From Nostoc sp. LEGE 12450 (GTDB taxonomy: Bacteria; Cyanobacteriota; Cyanobacteriia; Cyanobacteriales; Nostocaceae), in contig NZ_JADEXU010000004.1 of assembly GCF_015206895.1 (NCBI RefSeq), positions 37,484 through 101,483 on the forward strand: a stretch of DNA of 64,000 nt. Direction: 5' to 3'. The position numbers and the translations under genes are program-made. The notes below the pieces were generated by a model. That model saw only the letters and a program-made list of their open reading frames with translations, was not told the origin of the DNA and searched no databases. Below, piece by piece: positions 1-7,714 of this stretch (its first letter is position 1; each line of letters begins with the position of its first letter).

Positions 1-1476
1 GAACTGGCAAGTAAAATAAACGAGGCACGTCAGAGGTTTAGCATAGGAGAGCCGCGAAGCCACTCTGGAGCAGAACAGATCAACGAATATGCTTGTGACA
101 TCGATACAGATCCCTTTGTGCAACGCTTAGTAACTTACTTGCAAGCTAGTCAGTACAAATTGCACAAAGCCTACCGTTCCATTGCAGCCCAAGCACGAAA
201 AGAACGATTAGTCAACTCGATTAGCACAGCCATTCGGCGATCGCTCGATCCTCACGAAGTTCTCCAGGTGGCGGCACAAGAATTAGGACAACACCTAGAA
301 GCTTGTCGCTGTTTAATTTACCGCGCTCAAGCTACAGATAGCCAAGCCATAATTGAACACGAGTTTTTGAATCCCGGCATTTTATCGCTTCGTGGGCAAA
401 CCTGGGAATTAGAGAAAAATTCCCTATTTCGGGACATAGTGCAACAAGGCGAAGGTGTTTGTATTAGCGATACACTGAACGATCCTCGTGTTAACAATTC
501 GCCAGGACTTTCCTTGATTGCCAAAAAGTTTGCCATTCGTTCTTGGCTGATGGAACCAGTCTTTTATCAAGGGCGATTATTGGGCATTGTGGAGTTGCAC
601 TACTGTAAGATGCCACCGCACGAGTGCCAACCTGGGGAATTGGATTTGGTAGAAGCGATCGCCACCCAAGTAGGAGCAGCCCTAATCCAAGCGGAAGCCT
701 ACGCCAACCTAGAAGAACTTAACCAGCAGCTAGAAGCCCTAGACCGCACCCGCAGCAACCTTATAGCCATCACTGGACACGAGCTGCGTACTCCCCTATC
801 TACCATTCAAGTGTGTCTAGAAAGTCTCGCTAGTGAGCCAGATATGCCCTTGGAGTTGCAGCAAATTATGCTCAACACGGCTCTTTCCGACTCAGAACGG
901 ATGCGAAAATTGGTACAAGATTTCCTCACACTTTCCAACTTGGAAAGCGGGCGAGTGCAATGGCATCCAGAATCCCTGACTTTACAAGAGTGTGTGGATT
1001 TAGCACTCAGCCGCAATCGCACGCGTTCTGCAACGGAAAAGCCGCCCCAAATCAAGACTCAAATTGCCGAAAATCTACCTCTGGTAAGGGCTGATGGTGA
1101 TTGGCTAGTAGAAGTACTGGCAAAACTCATGGACAATGCTTGTAAATTTACGCCACCCGAAGGAAAAATCACCATTAAAGCGTTTTCCAACAGCCATCAA
1201 ATGGTCGAGGTGACTGTGGCTGACACAGGACGCGGCATTGAACCCAATCGTTTAGAAGTAGTTTTTGACCGCTTCTATCAAGAAGAGGGAGCGCTACGCC
1301 GCACCACTGGCGGAACAGGGCTTGGTTTAGCTATTTGTCGTCAAATTGTTAATGGCTGGGGTGGAGAAATTTGGGCTGAGTCAACCGGCAAAGATCAGGG
1401 TAGCCAATTTCACTTCACCATCCCCATTGTTCAGAATAGCCATGAGGAAAAGCGGACAAAAGTCAAGAGTAAATAG
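1..1476 (+). CDS. GAF-domain sensor histidine kinase, 5' end cut off
   Basis: The frame stays open back to base 1, so the gene begins outside the window; the GTG at 118 is only an internal candidate start. A GAF domain follows a short helical linker (about residues 25-190 counted from 118). A HisKA segment with the phospho-acceptor motif GHELRTPL comes next, then an ATPase domain with N box (DNACKFTPPEG), G1 (DTGRGIE) and G2 (GGTGLGLAICRQIV). These make it a membrane-free sensor kinase that autophosphorylates on histidine and passes phosphate to a response regulator. The GAF lacks the Cys-His pair of bilin-binding domains, so the ligand is unknown. No receiver gene is adjacent. What lies upstream (another sensory domain, for example DICT or PAS) cannot be seen. 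Confidence 0.9.
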   Translation, partial: ELASKINEARQRFSIGEPRSHSGAEQINEYACDIDTDPFVQRLVTYLQASQYKLHKAYRSIAAQARKERLVNSISTAIRRSLDPHEVLQVAAQELGQHLEACRCLIYRAQATDSQAIIEHEFLNPGILSLRGQTWELEKNSLFRDIVQQGEGVCISDTLNDPRVNNSPGLSLIAKKFAIRSWLMEPVFYQGRLLGIVELHYCKMPPHECQPGELDLVEAIATQVGAALIQAEAYANLEELNQQLEALDRTRSNLIAITGHELRTPLSTIQVCLESLASEPDMPLELQQIMLNTALSDSERMRKLVQDFLTLSNLESGRVQWHPESLTLQECVDLALSRNRTRSATEKPPQIKTQIAENLPLVRADGDWLVEVLAKLMDNACKFTPPEGKITIKAFSNSHQMVEVTVADTGRGIEPNRLEVVFDRFYQEEGALRRTTGGTGLGLAICRQIVNGWGGEIWAESTGKDQGSQFHFTIPIVQNSHEEKRTKVKSK

Positions 1477-1479
1477 GTA

Positions 1480-1528
1480 TTAGTCCTTTGTCATTAGTCC
1501 TTTGTCATTAGTCCTTTGTCATTAGTCA
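1480..1528. repeat. 14-bp tandem repeat, three copies plus a partial
   Basis: The unit TTAGTCCTTTGTCA occurs three times head to tail directly after the kinase stop codon, followed by a degenerate TTAGTCA. The same unit recurs around 46690-46717, so it belongs to a dispersed tandem-repeat class of this genome. Confidence 0.8.
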
Positions 1529-1539
1529 TTGGGCACTTG

Positions 1540-1655
1540 TACTGAGCCTATCGCTAAAGCGAAAGCTTCGCTAACGCGTAGCGTCTCGTAGAGAAGCCGT
1601 AAAGCCTGCGGCATAGCTACGCTTAGGGCGGAGCCTCTCGTAGAGAAGTATGGGG
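1540..1655. repeat. Short dispersed repeats in the kinase-psaD spacer
   Basis: Nested, partly palindromic GC-rich segments built on AGCGTCTCGTAGAGAAG and GAGCCTCTCGTAGAGAAG occupy the 310-bp spacer. Related segments occur near 26640-26710 and 60058-60145. Short dispersed repeats of this kind are known from Nostoc genomes. The remainder up to psaD shows only a HIP1-like site near 1720. Confidence 0.7.
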
Positions 1656-1786
1656 CATTGGTTTTTAACAAATGACAAAGAACAAAGGACAAATGACTAA
1701 AAACTGTTACAGTCTATAACGCGATCGCAATATGATCCTGGTTGCAGTGTTAGGATTCCCTAAAAACGTTGAGAGAACGGAACTTT

Positions 1787-2212
1787 ATGGCAGAAACACT
1801 CTCTGGACAAACCCCACTATTTGCTGGCAGCACTGGTGGCTTGCTAAAGAAAGCAGAAGTGGAAGAAAAGTACGCTATCACTTGGACTAGCCCGAAAGAG
1901 CAAGTTTTTGAATTGCCTACAGGTGGTGCTGCTACTATGCGGAAAGGTGAAAACCTGCTGTATATAGCTCGGAAAGAATATGGTATCTTTTTGGGCGGTC
2001 AGCAACTCCGGAAACTCAAAATTACAGATTACAAAGTCTACCGGATTTTACCCAACGGAGAAACCACTTTACTTCACCCAGCTGATGGTGTCTTCCCTGA
2101 AAAGGTAAATGAAGGTCGTGACAAAGTGCGTTATGTAGACCGTCGGATCGGACAAAACCCCAGTCCCTCTAAAGTTAAGTTTAGCGGTGTTGCAACCTAC
2201 GACGCTCCGTAA
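1787..2212 (+). CDS. psaD: Photosystem I subunit II (PsaD)
   Basis: This 141-residue protein is the stromal-side subunit of photosystem I that docks ferredoxin and helps anchor PsaC. It begins [20 protein letters not shown], the usual cyanobacterial PsaD start, and carries the basic, conserved C-terminal half ([15 protein letters not shown]) typical of the family. An upstream in-frame TTG at 1769 would add six residues; the ATG at 1787 matches the family N-terminus and is preferred. The length is normal. It lies upstream of trpE with a strong hairpin between them, an order also known from Synechocystis (psaD-trpE). Confidence 0.97.
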   Translation: MAETLSGQTPLFAGSTGGLLKKAEVEEKYAITWTSPKEQVFELPTGGAATMRKGENLLYIARKEYGIFLGGQQLRKLKITDYKVYRILPNGETTLLHPADGVFPEKVNEGRDKVRYVDRRIGQNPSPSKVKFSGVATYDAP

Positions 2213-2240
2213 TTAGCTTTTAGTAGCTAATGGGTAATTA

Positions 2241-2277
2241 GTAATGGGTAATTGGTAAGAAAAAAATTACCCATTAC
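2241..2277 (+). terminator. Hairpin after psaD
   Basis: A 13-bp perfect stem, GTAATGGGTAATT (2241-2253) and AATTACCCATTAC (2265-2277), surrounds an A-rich loop in the psaD-trpE spacer. There is no clear T-tract after it. It may end or stabilise the abundant psaD mRNA. Confidence 0.5.
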
Positions 2278-2309
2278 CCATTATCAATTACCAATTACTT
2301 TTGAAAATA

Positions 2310-3839
2310 ATGATTTTTCCGCATTTCTCCCAGTTTTCAAGCCTAGCGCAACAAGGCAACTTCGTCCCCGTATATCAAGAATGGGTAGCGGACTTAGATA
2401 CGCCCGTATCTGCTTGGTATAAAGTTTGTGCAGGTCAGCCCTATAGCTTTTTGTTGGAATCGATAGAAGGTGGGGAAAAACTAGGACGCTATAGTTTAGT
2501 AGGCTGCGATCCGCTTTGGGTTTTGGAAGCAAGGGGCGATCGCACCACCCAGTTAAACCGCGATGGTTCGCAGGTTGTTTTTGCAGGCGACCCTTTTGCA
2601 GCTTTAGCCGAATGTTTAGCACCTTATCACCCAGTCAAGTTACCAGAGTTACCGCCAGGGATTGGCGGTTTGTTTGGGTTTTGGAGCTATGAATTGATTA
2701 ACTGGATTGAGCCGCGCGTGCCAATCTATCCACCCGATGAGCGAAATATCCCTGATGGCTTGTGGATGCAGGTAGACCACCTGTTGATTTTTGACCAGGT
2801 GAAGCGAAAAATTTGGGCGATCGCTTATGCTGATTTACGCGACCCCAATGTAGATTTACACGCAGCCTATCAACAAGCGTGCGATCGCGTCACCCAAATG
2901 CTCGAAAAGCTATCTCTCCCCCTATCCCCAGAAAAAACTCGATTGGAATGGAAACCGCCAGGAAGTAGGGGAGCAGAGGAGCATAAAAGCGGCGAAACAG
3001 ACGAGTACAACAGTAATTTTACCCGCCCTGATTTTTGCGCTAGTGTCCAAAAAGCCAAAGACTACATCAAAGCAGGCGATATTTTTCAAGTAGTAATTTC
3101 TCAGCGACTATCAACACCATACACAGGCGACCCCTTCGCCCTTTACCGCTCCCTACGTCAGATAAATCCTTCGCCTTACATGGCTTACTTTAACTTCCAA
3201 GATTGGCAAATCATCGGTTCCAGTCCTGAAGTGATGGTGAAAGCCGAAACTGCTCCAGATGGGGGAGTTATAGCAACGGTACGCCCCATTGCTGGGACAC
3301 GTCCACGGGGTAAAACTACCCAGCAAGATGCAGCATTCGCTCAAGATTTACTCGAAGATCCCAAGGAAGTTGCCGAACACGTGATGCTTGTAGATTTAGG
3401 GCGGAATGATTTGGGGCGTGTTTGTCAAAATGGTAGCGTCAAAGTTGATGAATTAATGGTAGTTGAGCGCTACTCCCATGTGATGCATATTGTCAGCAAT
3501 GTTGTAGGTAAATTAGCACTAGATAAAACAGCATGGGATTTATTGAAAGCTTGTTTCCCAGCCGGTACGGTAAGTGGCGCACCCAAGATTCGGGCAATGG
3601 AAATTATCCACGAGTTAGAGTCTAGTCGGCGCGGTGTTTATTCGGGTGTGTATGGATATTACGATTTTGAAGGACAATTAAATACTGCGATCGCAATTCG
3701 CACAATGGTGGTACATGACAAGACGGTTAGCGTACAAGCTGGCGCAGGTTTAGTGGCTGATTCTGAGCCAGAAAAAGAATACGAAGAGACGTTGAATAAA
3801 GCTAGAGGTCTATTAGAAGCAATTCGTTGTTTGCGTTGA
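2310..3839 (+). CDS. trpE: Anthranilate synthase component I (TrpE)
   Basis: The protein converts chorismate and ammonia (from the TrpG glutaminase) to anthranilate, the first committed step of tryptophan synthesis. It has the N-terminal Trp-binding element (LLESIEGGEKLGRYS), the chorismate-binding core with PIAGTRPRG and AGTVSGAPKIRAMEI, and the C-terminal GAGLVADSEPEKEYEET signature. About 509 residues is normal for TrpE. The ATG at 2310 is chosen over a TTG at 2301. Residues around 215-235 (GSRGAEEHKSGETDEYNS) form an extra low-complexity stretch in a linker, probably a repeat-derived insertion. No trpG is adjacent. Confidence 0.95.
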   Translation: MIFPHFSQFSSLAQQGNFVPVYQEWVADLDTPVSAWYKVCAGQPYSFLLESIEGGEKLGRYSLVGCDPLWVLEARGDRTTQLNRDGSQVVFAGDPFAALAECLAPYHPVKLPELPPGIGGLFGFWSYELINWIEPRVPIYPPDERNIPDGLWMQVDHLLIFDQVKRKIWAIAYADLRDPNVDLHAAYQQACDRVTQMLEKLSLPLSPEKTRLEWKPPGSRGAEEHKSGETDEYNSNFTRPDFCASVQKAKDYIKAGDIFQVVISQRLSTPYTGDPFALYRSLRQINPSPYMAYFNFQDWQIIGSSPEVMVKAETAPDGGVIATVRPIAGTRPRGKTTQQDAAFAQDLLEDPKEVAEHVMLVDLGRNDLGRVCQNGSVKVDELMVVERYSHVMHIVSNVVGKLALDKTAWDLLKACFPAGTVSGAPKIRAMEIIHELESSRRGVYSGVYGYYDFEGQLNTAIAIRTMVVHDKTVSVQAGAGLVADSEPEKEYEETLNKARGLLEAIRCLR

Positions 3840-3959
3840 ACTGGGGGCTAGTAGTGACGGAAGTTTGCCTAGCTTTAACAGGTAATTGAAGTTCTACGGC
3901 TCATAATTAAAGTCCGCTCAAGTGTTCAAGATACAGCAGATTGCAATGTGGTGAGGTAC

Positions 3960-4070
3960 CAATACGGTTCGGTTAAAGGGGAAAGGGGAAAGGGAAAAGG
4001 TTTTGAATACATCCTTTACCCTTTACCCAGACCACAAGGAAAGTGAAAAATGCTTATCCGAACTGTATTG
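3960..4070. mobile_element. MITE-like element, family A, copy 1, with 10-bp target duplication
   Basis: The 111-bp element has terminal inverted repeats CAATACGGTTCGG (left) and CCGAACTGTATTG (right), 12 of 13 matching. It is flanked by a perfect 10-bp direct repeat GGTGAGGTAC (3950-3959 and 4071-4080), the footprint of transposition. It encodes no protein. A second copy in the opposite orientation lies at 36080-36232. It sits in the 427-bp spacer after trpE. Confidence 0.85.
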
Positions 4071-4088
4071 GGTGAGGTACAGACAATC

Positions 4089-4116
4089 GTAGGGGCAATT
4101 CATGAATTGCCCCTAC
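4089..4116. repeat. Perfect 28-bp palindrome
   Basis: GTAGGGGCAATTCA is followed directly by its exact reverse complement, a hairpin-forming dispersed palindrome. A half copy (GTAGGGGCAATTCATG) is seen near 55926. Nothing else is recognised between here and 4266. Confidence 0.7.
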
Positions 4117-4266
4117 CTGTCTACTTCATTTTCCTGAAATACGCTGTAACTAAAATTCTTATTTAATCATCTGAAAGAAATGCAATAAAATTCGTAATGT
4201 AGCACAAATCTGCTACATTACGAATTCTAATAAAAATTATATCGTTATGTAATGGCTTTATAGTTA

Positions 4267-4527
4267 CTATCGCCTGCAATTAATGGCCAACTGGTTTTTA
4301 TTGGTCAGTTGTAAAACCGGGCTTGATATAAGTACAGTAACAGTTCGATTTGCTGTATGAGAATCTAGACCAGACTTTAACAGTTGATTGATCAATATTC
4401 TTCTATTTTGAATTACATAGGTTTTGCTTTGAACTGCAAGATGTTTGGAAACAATTTCTGCTACTTCTAAACCCATGTATCCACAATACCGTGACAAATT
4501 AGGAAGCTTTATAAATCCAATCAACAT
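4267..4527 (-). CDS. Unrecognised small ORF at the end of the Hlip cluster
   Basis: This 86-codon frame starts with ATG 7 bp inside the preceding 41-codon ORF, giving a chain of overlapping frames. Its product is mildly basic, without a membrane segment or recognised motif. The overlap with its upstream neighbours is the only argument for expression. It may be spurious, or the distal half of a gene broken by frameshift. Confidence 0.25.
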   Translation of the reverse strand: MLIGFIKLPNLSRYCGYMGLEVAEIVSKHLAVQSKTYVIQNRRILINQLLKSGLDSHTANRTVTVLISSPVLQLTNKNQLAINCRR

Positions 4528-4646
4528 CGAATTTTTTCCAAAGCTAAAGAGACTTTTTTAGGCATATTGGATAGTGAAAATAAGTCCTGGTATCCAAATC
4601 CAAGACCTCTATTGAAGTTACTAGTAAAATGAACAAACTTGTTCAT
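4521..4646 (-). CDS. Candidate 41-residue ORF coupled to the upstream small membrane protein
   Basis: The ATG at 4646 overlaps the TGA of the 79-residue gene as ATGA, the usual sign of translational coupling. The product (MNKFVHFTSNFNRGLGFGYQ at the N-terminus) has an aromatic and glycine-rich first half and a basic end; no family is recognised. Confidence 0.35.
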   Translation of the reverse strand: MNKFVHFTSNFNRGLGFGYQDLFSLSNMPKKVSLALEKIRC

Positions 4647-4882
4647 CCTAATTGAGTGAAATAAATCGCCCAAAGCATTCCAGTTACTCCAATAGCGATT
4701 AAGAGATTAGTGAAAAATCTACCGAATTCAATTTCTTGTCCCAGTCCCTTGTCATCTTGACCGCCACTGAAAAACAATGACCACGCTTGATTTGCATTGA
4801 TGGTCTCAAAGTTGTTGAAATCAGGTCTAAAAACGACTGTTCCAATCAAATCTTTTTTGGGGTAATCAAAATCAGTTTTCAT
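4643..4882 (-). CDS. Small single-helix membrane protein next to Hlip
   Basis: The 79-residue protein has a soluble N-terminal half and one C-terminal transmembrane helix (RFFTNLLIAIGVTGMLWAIY). An EFGR sequence just before the helix is only a faint echo of the chlorophyll-binding ExxNGR motif of Hlips. It follows the Hlip gene by 64 bp on the same strand and is probably co-transcribed. A role as partner or degenerate relative of the Hlip in the thylakoid membrane is inferred from position only. Confidence 0.6.
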   Translation of the reverse strand: MKTDFDYPKKDLIGTVVFRPDFNNFETINANQAWSLFFSGGQDDKGLGQEIEFGRFFTNLLIAIGVTGMLWAIYFTQLG

Positions 4883-4946
4883 AAGTTTGCCTTTAAATTG
4901 TTTTATTTGTCAACTGGAGAAAATTCGTAAATCTGAAGTGTGTTCT

Positions 4947-5159
4947 CTAAAAACTAGTTAGCCATCCAATCAAACCGTGTCCGGTGAAAACTTCCAACGC
5001 GATGAGTGAGATAAAACCAATCATTGCCAAACGACCATTGAGTTTTTCGGCATATTCGGTGAAGCCTATCTGTGGGGTTTCATCAACATAAATTTTGGGT
5101 TCAATTACAAATCTGTTGAGTTGACCGCGTTCGTTAATAGTAAGGCCTTTGTTTGTCAT
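4947..5159 (-). CDS. High-light-inducible protein (Hlip)
   Basis: The 70-residue protein has a soluble N-terminus and one transmembrane helix carrying the chlorophyll a/b-binding signature EKLNGRLAMIGF, followed by GHGLIGWL. Hlips bind chlorophyll and carotenoid, dissipate energy and protect nascent photosystem II and chlorophyll-synthesis complexes. It is divergent from ocp, another photoprotection gene; the 609-bp spacer could hold light-stress promoters for both. Confidence 0.9.
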   Translation of the reverse strand: MTNKGLTINERGQLNRFVIEPKIYVDETPQIGFTEYAEKLNGRLAMIGFISLIALEVFTGHGLIGWLTSF

Positions 5160-5768
5160 CTTTTACTTTTTATTGTTGTGTTCTGTAAATGAATGTAACT
5201 TATTGTAAATATTTTTTGCAAGTACTTGACACAGCAAAAAAGGTAGTAACAACCGCACTAAGCAGGTAGGGTCTTTTGGATTCATGCCAAAAGATAAAAG
5301 ATGTGTACGACAGCACAATAGGTATGGCAAAAGATTGTTTGCGTAACTTAGATAAGTCTAGAGACATGTGATGTCTACGACGGGCTATGCCTATGCTCTT
5401 GTGAATGAATACACACAAAAGCATTAATTGCCTTTAATGCAACTTCAGTAAAACTTATCATTTACATAAACAAAAATTATCATTTTATAGCTGAGGAAGT
5501 ATTGCTTATTTGTAACGGAATTGTTATGTTTCTTTACATAAAGATACAAAAGCAAGATGAATGCGTTAAATCACTACTAACCATAGTTTTCTAAATAACT
5601 ATGTAGTTACTCTCGCAATATCTTTGGTAAAGCGATGTCCACGATGGACTACACCTATACAAAGAATGCTGAGTACCTTTATCAACAGCTAAACGCATTT
5701 TCCCTCTGTCTTTGCACATTTAATTTTCACATCCGATAGAACTGTAATTTTTTTAGGGAACATCTGCT
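5160..5768. other. Hlip-ocp divergent spacer
   Basis: This AT-rich 609-bp region has no convincing gene. A 74-codon frame on the minus strand (5200-5424) runs through dispersed-repeat sequence (ATGTCTACGACGGGCTATGC, and a related GATGTCCACGATGGACTAC near 5634) and is not supported. Promoters for both flanking genes must lie here, but no specific operator was identified. Confidence 0.5.
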
Positions 5769-6731
5769 ATGTCTTTTACCATCAAGTCGGCTCAAAGTAT
5801 TTTTCCCGGCACGCTAGTTGCTGACGTTGTTCCAACTGTTGTCGAATCATTCTCTCAACTCAATGCTGAAGATCAACTAGCATTACTCTGGTTTGCTTAT
5901 ACCGAGATGGGTAGAAGTATTACCGTTGCCGCTCCCGGAGCAGCCAACATGGTACTCGCACAAGGCTTACTCGAACAAATTAAGCAGATGCCTTTCGAGG
6001 CTCAAACACGAGTCATGTATGATTTAGCTAATCGTGCTGACACTCCCCTCTGCCGTTCTTATGCATCCTTCACTGTAAACATTAAGTTGGGCTTTTGGTA
6101 TCAGTTAGGAGAATGGATGGCTCAGGGAATCGTTGCTCCTATTCCAGAAGGCTACAAGCTTTCTCCCAAGGCTGCTGATGTGTTAGAAGCAATCAGAAAT
6201 GCTGATTCAGGTCAACAAATCACAATTCTCCGCAATACCGTAGTGAGCATGGGATTTGACCCGAATGCTCCCGGTAGTTACAAAAAAGTCTCAGAACCTG
6301 TTGCTCCACCCACAGCACCGGCATTTCGGACTAAAGTCACCATTGAGGGTATCAACAACCCTACAGTGCTTGGCTATATCAACAACATGAATGCCAATGA
6401 CTTTGACGCTGCTGTTGCTCTGTTCACCTCTGAAGGTGGTTTGCAACCTCCCTTTGAAAGACCGATTATTGGTCAAGATGCAATCCGCGCTTATATGCGT
6501 GAAGAATGCCAGGGATTAAAAATGATACCAGAGCGTGGTATATCCGAGCCAGTAGAAGATGGCTATACCCAAGTTAAAGTCACCGGCAAAGTCCAAACCC
6601 CTTGGTTCGGTGCAAGTGTAGGTATGAATATTGCATGGCGGTTTTTGCTCGATCCCCAAGGCAAAATTTTCTTCGTAGCGATTGACTTGCTTGCTTCTCC
6701 TAAAGAACTGCTGAACCTAGTACGTAAGTAA
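5769..6731 (+). CDS. ocp: Orange carotenoid protein (OCP)
   Basis: This blue-green-light sensor binds a ketocarotenoid between an all-helical N-terminal domain (1-160) and an NTF2-like C-terminal domain (about 190-318). When photoactivated it attaches to the phycobilisome core and quenches excitation. Carotenoid-contact residues are in place: Tyr44, Trp110, Tyr203 and Trp290 (Y201/W288 of Synechocystis). The Arg155-Glu246 interdomain salt bridge and the NPTVLGYINN and FFVAIDLLASPKELL signatures are also present. At 320 residues it is full length and complete. No fluorescence recovery protein gene is found nearby. CTDH and HCP genes lie 16 and 19 kb downstream. Confidence 0.97.
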   Translation: MSFTIKSAQSIFPGTLVADVVPTVVESFSQLNAEDQLALLWFAYTEMGRSITVAAPGAANMVLAQGLLEQIKQMPFEAQTRVMYDLANRADTPLCRSYASFTVNIKLGFWYQLGEWMAQGIVAPIPEGYKLSPKAADVLEAIRNADSGQQITILRNTVVSMGFDPNAPGSYKKVSEPVAPPTAPAFRTKVTIEGINNPTVLGYINNMNANDFDAAVALFTSEGGLQPPFERPIIGQDAIRAYMREECQGLKMIPERGISEPVEDGYTQVKVTGKVQTPWFGASVGMNIAWRFLLDPQGKIFFVAIDLLASPKELLNLVRK

Positions 6732-6749
6732 AAGCTAGATTAGTCATTG

Positions 6750-6819
6750 CTTAAGCGTGGATGAGTGAAAGAGCGTGGGTGTAGCCCGCCCTAGACATCA
6801 CCATCTCACCACGCTTAAG
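6750..6819 (+). terminator. Hairpin after ocp
   Basis: The arms CTTAAGCGTGG (6750-6760) and CCACGCTTAAG (6809-6819) pair perfectly over an 11-bp stem with a 48-nt structured loop. A likely 3' end for the ocp transcript, though without a T-tract. Confidence 0.4.
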
Positions 6820-6984
6820 TATTGGAAAGCAACCAGTCTCATCGGCAATATTGTAAAAGATTGTCAAATAATTTTAATCTTGGTGCGAAGTTTTAAAAGT
6901 CTCTTAATAAGAAGTATTTTCAGAAATTATTGATTAGATACTGTAATTTTCAGGTGAAAAATGGAAATTTGGAAGGCAGGCTGT

Positions 6985-7605
6985 ATGGATGCTAATGAAC
7001 TTCTCAAACGCTATTGTGCAGGAGAGAGAAATTTTACTCAAGTAAGCCTGCACTTAGTTAACCTCAGCGAGGTGTGTTTAGCTGGAATCAACTTGAATCA
7101 ATCTAACTTGGCTAACGCGACTTTATCACAGACTAACCTGCGCGGAGCAAACTTAATTGAAGCAAATTTGACTGCGGCAACCTTATGGAGAACCGATCTA
7201 AGTGGCTCAAATCTGATTTTAGCAAACCTCAAGACTGCTAATCTGATTCGGGCAACTCTTAGGAAGGTGGACTTGCATAAGGCTTCCCTGATGAAAGCAG
7301 ACCTGCGTTTAGCAGACTTGCATGATGCTGACCTCAGTAATGCAAACTTGGCTGGAGCAGACTTGCGTTATGCTAACCTCAATGGTGTAAACTTGGCTGG
7401 AGCAAATCTCAGTGGTGCAAACCTGACTGGCACAAAATTGAGCAATACAGACCTGAGTCATGCCAGTCTCACCAAAGCTATTTTGTGTAAAACGGATTTA
7501 ATTGACGTTGATTTCACCGAAGTAGACCTGACTGGGGTCAATCTGCACCACTGCTTATTTAACGGAGTCACGCTACCTAAACGAAGCTTAATTGAAGCGG
7601 GTTGA
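6985..7605 (+). CDS. Pentapeptide-repeat protein
   Basis: The protein is built of about 30 tandem pentapeptides of the A(D/N)Lxx type (for example ANLSGANLTG), which fold into a right-handed quadrilateral beta-helix. The start MDANELLKRYCAGERNF matches the usual beginning of cyanobacterial members of this class, so ATG 6985, preceded by GGAAGG, is preferred over ATG 6961. There is no signal peptide, so it is cytoplasmic. The function of these proteins in cyanobacteria is mostly unknown. It stands alone, convergent with the Argonaute operon. Confidence 0.88.
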   Translation: MDANELLKRYCAGERNFTQVSLHLVNLSEVCLAGINLNQSNLANATLSQTNLRGANLIEANLTAATLWRTDLSGSNLILANLKTANLIRATLRKVDLHKASLMKADLRLADLHDADLSNANLAGADLRYANLNGVNLAGANLSGANLTGTKLSNTDLSHASLTKAILCKTDLIDVDFTEVDLTGVNLHHCLFNGVTLPKRSLIEAG

Positions 7606-7714
7606 GTGTTGCTGTCGTCTAATTAAAAATTTAAAATCAGTTTTTAATTTTTAATTCTAACTTGAGATTTTGGTAAAGAGCGATCGCAAAATGCCTGTAA
7701 TATTTAAGTCGCTT

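Noticed and set aside
5200..5424. 74-codon ORF between Hlip and ocp
   Set aside because: It lies over dispersed-repeat sequence and the divergent promoter region, with no recognisable protein features.
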